From Pseudomonadota bacterium (lineage in GTDB: Bacteria > Pseudomonadota > Alphaproteobacteria > UBA9219 > RGZA01), in assembly GCA_016195205.1 (NCBI GenBank), contig JACQAB010000006.1:1-16468 (forward strand): DNA of 16,468 nucleotides, given 5' to 3'. Both the position numbers and the translations under genes were made by a program. Shown here piece after piece: positions 1 to 7,050 of the stretch (position 1 is the first letter of the stretch; each line of letters starts with the position of its first letter). The notes beneath the pieces were generated by a model that had not been told where the DNA came from, did not search any database, and saw nothing but the letters and a program-made list of their open reading frames with translations.

Positions 1-82
1 GGTGCCGGCGGTGTATATGCTGCTGGCGGCGGATCATCACGCCGAAAAAGCAAAAGTCGAAGCCGCGGAAGAGCCCGCTTAA
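1..82 (+). CDS. C-terminal end of an RND-type efflux permease (partial)
   Basis: Only the last 26 codons are in the window, read from base 2 to the TAA at 80-82. The peptide starts VPAVYMLLAADHH and ends in a charged Glu/Lys/Ala tail. A VPxxYxLLAxDH stretch followed by a short hydrophilic tail is how the twelfth membrane helix of AcrB/HAE1-type RND exporters ends. That family forms inner-membrane proton-driven pumps working with a periplasmic adaptor and an outer-membrane channel. The stop codon interlocks with the stop of the convergent gene, both lying in TTAA at 79-82. The call rests on a short tail only, so another membrane protein is possible. Confidence 0.55.
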   Translation, partial: VPAVYMLLAADHHAEKAKVEAAEEPA

Positions 83-591
83 GCGAAATCGCGTTCCGAC
101 AAGATGGGATTTTTCACCGGCCAATAGATTTTATAGGCCGGGTCGTTCCATTTGAGGGTGAACTGCCCGTCCTGGCCGGTGTAATAGGCCGACTGCTTGT
201 AATGAAACACGGCGGTGGGCGACATCACCAGATAGGCGCTGCCGAAATTCTTGGGCACATACAGCTGCAAATTGTTTTTATCGGACAAAGTGAAGCTTTG
301 CCACTGGCGGTATTGCTTGGAAGCCGGATCGTTATTCACCGCCACAAAATAAAGCCGCCCGAAAAGGCAGGATACCAGCTTGGCGGTGCGCGCATCGCCG
401 TGAATGCCGCGCAAAACATGCTTGGTGGAGGTGGCGAAGTCGTCTTGCACAAAATCGTCGGTAATTCCCGCGGCGCGGTACATTTCTGTATGATAGAGTT
501 CAACGTAATCGCCGCGAAAATCCTCATGCTGGGTGGAGGGGTGAATAAGCTTCACCCTCTCCAGCTTGGTGTTTTCAACTTGTAATTTCAT
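79..591 (-). CDS. RmlC-like dTDP-4-dehydrorhamnose 3,5-epimerase family cupin
   Basis: A 170-residue protein of normal RmlC length. It shows the family layout: FRGDYVELYH near residue 25, FVQDDFATSTKHVLRGIHGD at 47-66 with the RGxH histidine at 64, a lysine at 71, YK at 131-132, a WNDP motif near 148 and the closing PILSERD. RmlC enzymes epimerise C3 and C5 of 4-keto-6-deoxy nucleotide sugars. The AHGF motif is replaced by FGSAY at 116-120, and the VDxR strand reads VNND, so a different keto-sugar or reaction (one epimerisation, or an isomerase) is plausible. It is the last gene of the seven-gene minus-strand operon; its ATG directly abuts the stop of the FAD oxidoreductase gene. Family call is firm, substrate unknown. 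Confidence 0.85.
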   Translation of the reverse strand: MKLQVENTKLERVKLIHPSTQHEDFRGDYVELYHTEMYRAAGITDDFVQDDFATSTKHVLRGIHGDARTAKLVSCLFGRLYFVAVNNDPASKQYRQWQSFTLSDKNNLQLYVPKNFGSAYLVMSPTAVFHYKQSAYYTGQDGQFTLKWNDPAYKIYWPVKNPILSERDFA

Positions 592-2067
592 TTACATCTC
601 GCGCGGCAGGTCGATAGCGGCGAAAGTATCATCATTCTCGTAAATATGCGTGATTTCAGGATGGATGCCAAAATCATTCAGTTTGCGCTTGTCGTAAATT
701 TCTTGGATCTTGGCGCGTTTCGAGGCCTGATAGGGCTCCAGCGCATAGGCCGGCAGCGAAAGCCCATGCTGATATTCCCCGCCCATGGCGGCGTTCAGCG
801 AGTCTTCCACCGCCAGCGCCTTGTTCTTATAGGATAGCAGCGGGCGCGACGGCCGGAAGCGGTAAGGCAGCCGGTGACGCTTGCCCAGAATGCCCAGCGC
901 CAGCTCGGTGGCAAGGAAGGGCGAGCAGGTGAAGCCGTCGCGCTTGGTGCCGTTGGCGAACCACACTCCTTTAATATGGGACTCACCCAGCAGCGGGAAG
1001 CAATCGGCCGTGGTGGGGCGGAAGCCGGGGCCCCGGATCGTCATATTGGCGTAGAAGAAGGCGGGGTTGATCTCCTGCATGGCGGCGTGAAGCAGGAAGT
1101 GAATGCCATGCAGGCGCGGCGCCCATTCCGGATCGAACCACACACCCGAAGAGGCGCCCAGGTAATAGGCGCCGCCGCCCTGCGGCACCATATGCACGCC
1201 GCAGGAACCGCCGCGATCCACCGTGCGCAGCACCTGGTCCATGTCAAAAATTCTTTTATCGAGGCCGCCGCCCTTCTGAATCCATTCGGGGAAGGTAAGA
1301 TCCACCGCCGCGCCCGCGCCCCACAGCAAACGGGGCGTGTGCATGCGGATGGCGGGGATTTGATCGATCAATTCCTGCGCGAAGCTGCCATTGGCGAAAA
1401 CCACGTGCTTGGCTTCCACCGCTTCACCCGAGGCCAGGGTGATTTTGGCGCTGCCTTTGCCCTGCGTCTGCGCCTGGGTGATATCAAGATCCACCTTCAC
1501 CGCGCGGGAGCGAATAGGCACCACGCCCTTGGCGGCCAGGGCGCGGTCATACGCCGCCAACACCAGCCGCGCATCAATGCGGCCGTCGGGCATGTGCACG
1601 ATACGCGTCGCCTGAGAGCCGTATTGCGGGTTGAACCAGGGAATGGGGTCGGTGATGAAGTCTTTATGCGGGATTTTTCCCGACTGCATGACCTTGACGA
1701 TGTAATCCAGCGTTTTGGTTTCAAGGCCAGAACTGCGCGCGTTGTTCACCACATAGGTGCCCCATACCACTTTCAGCGGTTTTTCGGAAAACTCACTGAG
1801 TTCGGCGCAAAGCGGGTCCCACATGTCGAAGGCGCGCAGGCCCAGTTCCACTTTGTCAGACAGGGCGGGGAAGCCGAAATGGTCATAGCCGATTTCGGCC
1901 CACACGTTGATCATCGCCCCGGCGGTGGTGGTGGCCGAAAAGGGCCGATCGGCCGGGCCGATCACGCCGATTTTCAAGTTCTTGTCGGCCTTGTTCAACT
2001 GGTAGGCGGTGCTGAGGCCCAAGGCGGCATTGCCGATAATGGCGACGTCATAGGCGGGGGTTTTCAT
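592..2067 (-). CDS. FAD-dependent oxidoreductase, DAO family
   Basis: A 491-residue protein starting with a beta-alpha-beta dinucleotide fold, DVAIIGNAALGLSTAY at about 7-22, where the usual GxGxxG reads GNAALG. A GRIDARLVLAAYDRAL segment in the middle and a C-terminal GFRPTTADCFPLLGE motif are typical of the DAO (glycine/D-amino-acid oxidase) fold. No signal peptide is seen. Such enzymes oxidise C-N or C-O bonds of small amines, amino acids or hydroxy acids with FAD. Its place between a glycosyltransferase and an RmlC-like gene suggests it acts on a sugar, an amino sugar or a substituent, but that is inference. Its stop abuts the next ATG, and its own start lies six bases after the preceding stop. 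Confidence 0.8.
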   Translation of the reverse strand: MKTPAYDVAIIGNAALGLSTAYQLNKADKNLKIGVIGPADRPFSATTTAGAMINVWAEIGYDHFGFPALSDKVELGLRAFDMWDPLCAELSEFSEKPLKVVWGTYVVNNARSSGLETKTLDYIVKVMQSGKIPHKDFITDPIPWFNPQYGSQATRIVHMPDGRIDARLVLAAYDRALAAKGVVPIRSRAVKVDLDITQAQTQGKGSAKITLASGEAVEAKHVVFANGSFAQELIDQIPAIRMHTPRLLWGAGAAVDLTFPEWIQKGGGLDKRIFDMDQVLRTVDRGGSCGVHMVPQGGGAYYLGASSGVWFDPEWAPRLHGIHFLLHAAMQEINPAFFYANMTIRGPGFRPTTADCFPLLGESHIKGVWFANGTKRDGFTCSPFLATELALGILGKRHRLPYRFRPSRPLLSYKNKALAVEDSLNAAMGGEYQHGLSLPAYALEPYQASKRAKIQEIYDKRKLNDFGIHPEITHIYENDDTFAAIDLPREM

Positions 2068-2073
2068 AAGGCG

Positions 2074-3168
2074 TTACCCGTTGGATACCGGCAGATTGAA
2101 TTTTTCCATGCCCCAATCGGCGTCGTTGACGCGGTAATCGCGCTCGCCGCGCAGGATTTTTGAAAATTCGGTCTCATGTTCGGTGAAACTCATGCCTTCC
2201 TTGAAGTCCAGCCGTCCCGAGCGGTCATGATCGGCATGATAGACCCGGTGCGGCTGAATGAACAGGGCCTGCACATAGCCCGCGGCGAAAAGCTGCACCA
2301 GCGCGTAGGAATCCAGGTGCATGTAAAACACGCTGGTTTCCGGCATGCCGTGAATGTCGAAGAACGCCTGGCGCGGCGCCAGGATAAAATCGCCGCCGGC
2401 ATTGGTATGCAGGAAAAAGTGCTGGTAAAATTCGGTGGCATGCAGCGCGGTGGAAGGCGGGGCGTTGCGCTGGCTCACATGGCGCAGGGCGGCCAGCCGC
2501 CACGCCGCGCCGTCGCCATAAACAATGTGGTCTTTATCATCCACCCGTTCATCGACGCGGGCATAGGTGCCGCGCCGGTCGATGTTTTCGGGCGTAACGT
2601 TGCGTGAAATCTCCAGCTCGGCCGGGTCGCCCGTTCCGGCATACAGCACATGGCGGCGATGCACGACAAAAGTGTTGGCCAAGGCCACTTCCTCGAATTT
2701 TTCAGGCGGGACCTGGCGGCAGGGATCAAAATTAAAGTCGCAGCGGTCGGCGCGGTAGAAATAGCCGGGTTGCAATTTGCGCGCGGCGATGAATTGCAAG
2801 ATGCTTCGTGAAACAAAAATGTCCTGGTTCAGCACCAGGGTGTATTCGCCGCTGCCGTGGCGCGCCGCTACGTTGCGCCCGGTGTAATCCAGCATCTTGC
2901 GCGCTTTGGGCCCGCCGGTGGCGGCGTGCACCTCGGGCGGGACTTCCACATGCTTGACGTGGCCAAGCTCTTTCCAGGCAAAGGCCTCCGGCAATTTGGG
3001 TTTGTCGGGCGGGGGGTTGTAATCGCAGATCACGAATTCGAACAGCCCCGGCCATAGCTTCGAGAAATAGGCGTAGTACTCGATAAATTTGCGGATGCGG
3101 TTGTCCAGATCGCCGCCGTAATTGTCGTTACGGTTGGTGAAGGCGATGCTGACATAGGGGGTGGTCAT
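2074..3168 (-). CDS. GT-A-like glycosyltransferase with RND and DYN motifs
   Basis: A 364-residue protein without membrane segments. The N-terminus VSIAFTNRNDNYGGDL (6-21), a first-domain end EFVICDYNPPP (44-54), RNVAARHGSGEY (98-109) and LVLNQDIF (111-118) give a GT-A-like fold in which NQD at 114-116 takes the place of the metal-binding DxD. A later GDFILAPR segment and a C-terminal H-A-D-H-D-R-S motif are shared with the 512-residue protein at 12665-14203, so the two are paralogues. It probably transfers a nucleotide-activated sugar to a lipid- or protein-linked glycan at the cytoplasmic face. It sits three bases after the small methyltransferase stop in the same operon. Donor, acceptor and CAZy family are unknown to me. 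Confidence 0.65.
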   Translation of the reverse strand: MTTPYVSIAFTNRNDNYGGDLDNRIRKFIEYYAYFSKLWPGLFEFVICDYNPPPDKPKLPEAFAWKELGHVKHVEVPPEVHAATGGPKARKMLDYTGRNVAARHGSGEYTLVLNQDIFVSRSILQFIAARKLQPGYFYRADRCDFNFDPCRQVPPEKFEEVALANTFVVHRRHVLYAGTGDPAELEISRNVTPENIDRRGTYARVDERVDDKDHIVYGDGAAWRLAALRHVSQRNAPPSTALHATEFYQHFFLHTNAGGDFILAPRQAFFDIHGMPETSVFYMHLDSYALVQLFAAGYVQALFIQPHRVYHADHDRSGRLDFKEGMSFTEHETEFSKILRGERDYRVNDADWGMEKFNLPVSNG

Positions 3169-3171
3169 TAT

Positions 3172-3723
3172 TTATTTTTTCTGCGCGACGAGATTCAGCA
3201 TCATAAGCCGGCCGTGTTCCTTGTCCATATGCGGCAAATAAGCCTGGCTGTAATCGTCGAGGCCCAGCCTGCCCACGTCGAAATCGCGCCAGTCATAGCG
3301 CGCGATGTTGGTGAAACCGGCCTCGGCCAACCCCTGGCGCATCACCGTTTCATTGAAGATCATGCCGTGCCAGTCATAGTCGTCTTTCTGTCCGCCGATC
3401 AGCAGGCCCAGAAGCTGAGGAAGGTTTTTGTCGGTTCCATATTGCACCACCGCGGCGTCGAAATCGGAAGTAGAAATCCACAATTTTCCGCCGGGCTTCA
3501 GCAGCGCGTGCCAGTGCTTCAGCACGCCCACCCATTCGTTCCGCCCGAAATGCTCAATCACCGCGCAGGAATAAATGGCTTCCACGCTACCCGGCGCGAA
3601 GGGCAGGGAACGCAGATCGGCGCGCATGTCGGCCGCGCTGGCTTCGCCAATGTCGATGTTCACATAGCCCGGCAAACGTTTTTTGCCGCAGCCAAGGTGG
3701 AGTTTGAGGGGGGTGCCGGTCAT
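3172..3723 (-). CDS. Small class I SAM-dependent methyltransferase
   Basis: A 183-residue protein with motif I LHLGCGKKRLPGYVNIDI at 8-25 (SAM-binding GCG and an acidic residue at strand two), a SVEAIYSCAVIEHF stretch at about 62-75 (motif II/III) and LLKPGGKLWIS at about 89-99. This is the Methyltransf_11-type arrangement, close to proteins often found in O-antigen and capsule clusters. It lacks an extra substrate domain and is short for the fold. It overlaps the gmd stop by four bases (ATGA), indicating translational coupling. It probably methylates a sugar hydroxyl or a glycan end, but the substrate cannot be read from sequence. Confidence 0.8.
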   Translation of the reverse strand: MTGTPLKLHLGCGKKRLPGYVNIDIGEASAADMRADLRSLPFAPGSVEAIYSCAVIEHFGRNEWVGVLKHWHALLKPGGKLWISTSDFDAAVVQYGTDKNLPQLLGLLIGGQKDDYDWHGMIFNETVMRQGLAEAGFTNIARYDWRDFDVGRLGLDDYSQAYLPHMDKEHGRLMMLNLVAQKK

Positions 3724-4766
3724 GCTTCGTCCGGAAACCCATAATCCTCATGCGCCAGGTCATAGCGCAGCATCAGCTGCGCCAGTTTGGCCACGTCGGT
3801 TTTGGGTTTCCATTTCAGTTTTTCATTGGCGCGGCGGGGGTCGGCCTGCAGAAGGTCGGCCTCGGTGGCGCGGAAATAAACCGGATCGACGCTGACCAGG
3901 GTTTTTCCAGTTTTTTTATCGCGACCCACCTCGCTCACGCCCTTGCCGCTCCATTCCAACACGATGCCGATTTCGGCAAAGCACAATTCGGTAAAACGCC
4001 GCACGCTGGTGCGCACGCCCGTGCCCACCACCAGATCATTGGGTTGCGGTTGCTGCAGCATGAGCCACATGGCTTCCACATATTCCCTGGCATAGCCCCA
4101 GTCGCGCTCGGCATCGAGATTGCCAAGGCGCAAATTATCCTGCGTGCCCTGCTTGATGCGCGCCACCGCCTGTGAGATTTTCTTGGTGACAAAATTTTTG
4201 CCGCGCCGCGGCGATTCATGATTGAAGAAAATGCCGTTCGAGGCATGCAACCCATAGGCCTCGCGGTAATTGCGCACCGACCAATAGGAAAAAAGCTTGC
4301 CGATGGCGTAGGGGCTGCGCGGCGTGAAGGGCGTGGATTCCGACTGCGGCGCGGTTTCGGGCAAGCCGCCGAACAATTCCGAGGTGGAAGCCTGATAAAA
4401 GCGGCAGTCCAGCTTCAACTCTTTAATGGCGTTCAACAGGCGCAGCGTGCCCAGCGCGTTGACCTGCGCCGAATAATCGGGGATCTGGAACGACACGCCT
4501 ACATGCGACTGCGCGGCGAGGTGATAAATCTCGACCGGTTTAACCTCGACCAACAAGCTGTGCAGCGAGGAGGAATCCACCACATCGCCATAGCTGGTTA
4601 CAAAATCAGGCCGGGTCAGCAGATGGTCGATGCGTTTCGACGTGAAATCAGAATTGCGCCGCACGATGCCATGCACGTGGTAACCCTTGCCGAGCAACAG
4701 CTCAGCCAGGTAAGAGCCGTCCTGGCCGGTAACGCCGGTAATGAGGGCGGTTTTAGTTTTGGTCAT
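3720..4766 (-). CDS. gmd: GDP-mannose 4,6-dehydratase
   Basis: A 348-residue extended short-chain dehydrogenase with nearly all Gmd signatures: ALITGVTGQDGSYLAELLL from residue 7 (NADP-binding), IVRRNSDFTSKRIDHL at 34-49, EIYHLAAQSHVGVSF near 79-93, ASTSELFG at 126-133, the YxxxK pair at Tyr153/Lys157, and FFNHESPRRGKNFVTKKI. The enzyme converts GDP-D-mannose to GDP-4-keto-6-deoxy-D-mannose, the branch point to GDP-fucose, GDP-rhamnose, GDP-perosamine and related sugars. No fucose synthase or RMD reductase gene lies beside it; instead a DegT aminotransferase gene does, which points to an amino sugar. ATGA overlaps with the genes on both sides show tight coupling. Length and motifs look intact. 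Confidence 0.95.
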   Translation of the reverse strand: MTKTKTALITGVTGQDGSYLAELLLGKGYHVHGIVRRNSDFTSKRIDHLLTRPDFVTSYGDVVDSSSLHSLLVEVKPVEIYHLAAQSHVGVSFQIPDYSAQVNALGTLRLLNAIKELKLDCRFYQASTSELFGGLPETAPQSESTPFTPRSPYAIGKLFSYWSVRNYREAYGLHASNGIFFNHESPRRGKNFVTKKISQAVARIKQGTQDNLRLGNLDAERDWGYAREYVEAMWLMLQQPQPNDLVVGTGVRTSVRRFTELCFAEIGIVLEWSGKGVSEVGRDKKTGKTLVSVDPVYFRATEADLLQADPRRANEKLKWKPKTDVAKLAQLMLRYDLAHEDYGFPDEA

Positions 4767-5521
4767 GTTCTTTTAAAAGCGGCCCAGGCGCGCAGGCTGG
4801 TTTCGGATAAAGGATCAGGAAAGCCACGATAATCCCAACAGCCCAGCGGTGCAAAGCCTGCTTCCGCGAACAGAGATTCCAGCGCCGTTTGCTTCCACAG
4901 CCGCACCTTCAGGGATTCCGTGAAGCGCACGGTTTTGCCTTCGGGGCTGGTGACGGCAAAGGCGTAATCCAGTTGCACGGTTTGCCGGGCAGGATCGAAA
5001 GCGGGGTTGATCTGCTGCTCGATTTTAAATCCGTCCAGGGTTTTCTGGCGGGTTTCGCGGCGTGGTGGGTCGGTCAACACGCCTTCGGCGTGCCACAGGT
5101 CGAAAACAAAAACGCCGCCCTTGTGAAGCTGGGTGCGCAGGGCATTCAGGAACGACAGGAACGATCCTTCGTCCTGCATGTAATTCACCACATGGAAAAA
5201 CGCCGCCGCCAAATGATAGGCGGGCAGGCTGGCATGTTTCAGCAGCCCGGTTTTAATTTCAGTATTGGAAAAACCCGCGGCGGTGATTTTTTCACGGGCC
5301 AGCTTGGCGAAATCGGGGTCGATTTCCACTGCGGTGAGTTGTTTTACCAGCGGCGCCAGCCGTTGCGTATGGTTGCCGGTGCCCGCGCCGATTTCCAGCA
5401 GGGCGCCCTCGCGCAAATCCTGCGAAATGACCGGCGCCACGATCTGGCGGAAGGCTTCGATATCCCGCGCATAGTCTTTATCGCCATAAATGACGTCATA
5501 ATAACGGGCAAACGGCCTCAT
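4763..5521 (-). CDS. Class I SAM methyltransferase, TylM1/DesVI-like
   Basis: A 252-residue protein. The N-terminus FARYYDVIYGDKDYARDI, motif I LLEIGAGTGNHTQRLA at about 41-56, a FFHVVNYMQDE segment, and GGVFVFDLWHAEGV after motif III resemble the layout of TylM1/DesVI-type sugar N-methyltransferases, which dimethylate amino groups of amino-deoxy nucleotide sugars. A beta-rich C-terminal part, with alternating polar and hydrophobic residues, follows as in that group. It lies between the DegT aminotransferase and gmd genes with four-base ATGA overlaps on both sides, so methylation of the amino group made by the aminotransferase is a reasonable inference. O- or C-methylation, or a different substrate, cannot be excluded. 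Confidence 0.75.
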   Translation of the reverse strand: MRPFARYYDVIYGDKDYARDIEAFRQIVAPVISQDLREGALLEIGAGTGNHTQRLAPLVKQLTAVEIDPDFAKLAREKITAAGFSNTEIKTGLLKHASLPAYHLAAAFFHVVNYMQDEGSFLSFLNALRTQLHKGGVFVFDLWHAEGVLTDPPRRETRQKTLDGFKIEQQINPAFDPARQTVQLDYAFAVTSPEGKTVRFTESLKVRLWKQTALESLFAEAGFAPLGCWDYRGFPDPLSETSLRAWAAFKRT

Positions 5522-6414
5522 GCGCCGCTCTTATAATAGTCGCGCAGCACGTCGATGATGGTGGCAATATCTGCGTCGCTTAAATGCGGATGAACGGGCA
5601 GGCAGAACCCCTCGGCGAACAGCTTTTCACTGACCGGCAGGCTTTGCGGCGGATCGCTGCGCAGCATGGGCTGCAGATGCATGGGATAGAAGAAGCCGCG
5701 CGTCTGGATGCCGGCTTTTTCCATGGCCGCCAGGGCGCCCTCGCGCTTCTTGGAAAGCACCGGATAGCGGAACGGCACCAGATTTGATTTTTCATGCACG
5801 CGCATCGGCTGCAAATCGCCCACGCCCTTTAATCCATCTTCATAAAGCTTCCATTTGCGCAGGCGTTCGTCATGGATTTTGGAAAATTTCTTCATCTGCA
5901 CCAGACCCACGCCGGCCTGCAAATCGGTCATGCGGAAATTCATGCCCAAGGATGGGTGAACAAAAGTGCCCGAATGCGGCCGCCCCTGGTTGCGCAGCAG
6001 GCGCAGGCGGTCATACAGCGCTTCGGAATTGGTCAGCACCGCGCCGCCCTCGCCGGTGGTGATGACCTTGTCGGAAAAGAACGAAATGATCCCTGCATCG
6101 CCGAAGGTTCCGGCCTGTTTTCCGGCAAACGTCACGCCATAGGCTTGCGCCGCGTCTTCCAATATCTTCAGCCCATGCTTTTCGGCCAGGCGCAGCAGGC
6201 CCGGCATGTCACAAGCTTGTCCATACAGATGCACGGGCAGCAAAGCGCGCGTGTTCGGGGTAATGGCCTTGGCGCCCAGCGTGTGACGCAGCTCTTCCAC
6301 AAATTGCTGCGCCAGCGGCCCTTCGGAAAGCCAGCGCCGTTCGATGCAGGAGGAAATAAGCTTCAGCTCATCTGCATCCACGCCCAGATCGACCTGGTTG
6401 ATTTTGAAGGGCAA
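5518..6414 (-). CDS. DegT/DnrJ/EryC1/StrS aminotransferase with an internal deletion
   Basis: A PLP-dependent sugar aminotransferase. Present are the family start FKINQVDLGVDADEL, the WLSEGP motif, LLPVHLYGQACDM, LEDAAQAYG (Asp87) and SFFSDKVITTGEGG, with the PLP lysine at about 116. About 70 residues are missing between LGAK (near 49) and ITPNTRALLP, removing the NGTxAL and GDEVIxP region that binds the PLP phosphate. The protein is thus 298 residues instead of about 365-375, and probably inactive unless the gap is an assembly error. I place the start at TTG 6412-6414 because GGAG lies six bases upstream (6421-6424) and the encoded sequence begins where the family does; the same frame continues upstream to ATG 6456 and TTG 6516, which lack a good ribosome site. 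First gene of the operon; the context suggests a perosamine-type role. Confidence 0.8.
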   Translation of the reverse strand: MPFKINQVDLGVDADELKLISSCIERRWLSEGPLAQQFVEELRHTLGAKAITPNTRALLPVHLYGQACDMPGLLRLAEKHGLKILEDAAQAYGVTFAGKQAGTFGDAGIISFFSDKVITTGEGGAVLTNSEALYDRLRLLRNQGRPHSGTFVHPSLGMNFRMTDLQAGVGLVQMKKFSKIHDERLRKWKLYEDGLKGVGDLQPMRVHEKSNLVPFRYPVLSKKREGALAAMEKAGIQTRGFFYPMHLQPMLRSDPPQSLPVSEKLFAEGFCLPVHPHLSDADIATIIDVLRDYYKSGA

Positions 6415-6420
6415 AACATT

Positions 6421-6424
6421 CTCC
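6421..6424 (-). promoter_or_regulatory. Ribosome binding site deciding the TTG start of the aminotransferase
   Basis: GGAG on the minus strand lies six bases before TTG 6412-6414. Neither the in-frame ATG at 6454-6456 nor the TTG at 6514-6516 has a comparable Shine-Dalgarno sequence, and the extra residues they would add do not look like part of the DegT fold. Confidence 0.5.
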
Positions 6425-6504
6425 GGAAAAAGAAGGCGTTCAGGCAGGACGCCCATGACACCATGGAAGCGGGGTTTTGGCAAATAATGCAGCAAAACCA
6501 GGCC

Positions 6505-6543
6505 GGTTTTAACCAAGCTTTCAGGGGGTTTTAGCAGAAGCTT
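6505..6543. repeat. Direct repeat GGTTTTA-N3/4-AAGCTT between divergent genes
   Basis: GGTTTTA ACC AAGCTT at 6505-6520 recurs as GGTTTTA GCAG AAGCTT at 6527-6543. The left halves are 22 bases apart and the right halves 23, about two helical turns. The pair lies upstream of both the aminotransferase operon and the 6594 gene. Two copies on the same DNA face would suit a dimeric regulator, but no regulator gene is beside it and chance is possible. Confidence 0.3.
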
Positions 6544-6583
6544 AACCGTATTCAGGAATGATGGCGGTGAATATTAATTTTCT

Positions 6584-6587
6584 GGAG
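6584..6587 (+). promoter_or_regulatory. Ribosome binding site deciding the start of the orphan gene
   Basis: GGAG six bases before ATG 6594, the best-placed Shine-Dalgarno sequence in this reading frame. It favours this ATG over the two adjacent upstream ATGs at 6558 and 6561. Confidence 0.55.
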
Positions 6588-6593
6588 ATATTG

Positions 6594-7037
6594 ATGACAA
6601 ACGGTATTGCTCAACCCTCTCTTCGCCTACGTTATAACGGAGGCTTTGAAGAAGTGCCGAAAGCCATTCGAAACAATCCTGCGGAACTAGCAAAATTTAT
6701 CAACGAGCGTGTACCGCGGGCACCCGAAGAAAAAGCCGAACTAGAACTCTATATGAGGCGTTCTCAAGAAGCGATAGAACCCAAGGCTGAAACGAGCCGG
6801 GGCTTTTCCTTTGGGATGGACTCTGCAAGATTTCGCGAAAATTTCGACAGTGTTTATGGAATGTATCGGGCCTTGGAACAGAATAGGCTGCAAGAAGTAG
6901 CCAAATTTGAAGCTGCTAAAGCGGCCGGCGGTGACTTAGCACAAAGATTTAGTGGTCCCGCAGGAAAACGACAGGCAGATTCCCGCGATAAAATTGGACC
7001 TTGGGCCACAGAAACTTCAACTCCTGGTCCACGATAA
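6594..7037 (+). CDS. Hypothetical protein, AT-rich orphan
   Basis: A 147-residue protein that I do not recognise. The start at 6594 is chosen because GGAG lies six bases before it (6584-6587); ATGs at 6558 and 6561 are in frame but add only a hydrophobic stub. The protein is hydrophilic, probably helical, with clusters of Glu, Lys and Arg (PEEKAELELYMRRSQEA) and a disordered-looking C-terminus rich in Gly, Pro and Thr. No signal peptide, membrane segment or known catalytic motif is visible. It is visibly richer in A and T than its neighbours and uses codons they avoid (AGG, AGA, CTA, GTA), which suggests acquisition or weak selection. It is divergent from the aminotransferase operon and convergent with the L,D-transpeptidase gene. 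A secreted effector or a small cytosolic protein are both possible. Confidence 0.6.
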   Translation: MTNGIAQPSLRLRYNGGFEEVPKAIRNNPAELAKFINERVPRAPEEKAELELYMRRSQEAIEPKAETSRGFSFGMDSARFRENFDSVYGMYRALEQNRLQEVAKFEAAKAAGGDLAQRFSGPAGKRQADSRDKIGPWATETSTPGPR

Positions 7038-7050
7038 TTTTTTCGCCATT

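Noticed and set aside
1930..1965. GGCCGATCGGCC palindrome and repeat of GGCCGATC
   Set aside because: It lies inside the FAD-binding coding region and is explained by GC-rich codons.
874..2163. A 429-codon plus-strand open frame
   Set aside because: It is antisense to the FAD oxidoreductase gene and its His/Arg/Gly-rich translation shows no fold; the minus-strand protein has clear DAO motifs.
6415..6516. N-terminal extension of the aminotransferase to ATG 6456 or TTG 6516
   Set aside because: No ribosome site supports either start and the added residues lie outside the family fold; GGAG before TTG 6412-6414 fits better, though this is not certain.
6995..7043. A terminator after the orphan gene, made by TGGACC and GGTCCA followed by a T run
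   Set aside because: The loop is about 25 bases and the T run starts six bases after the stem, so it is not a convincing intrinsic terminator.
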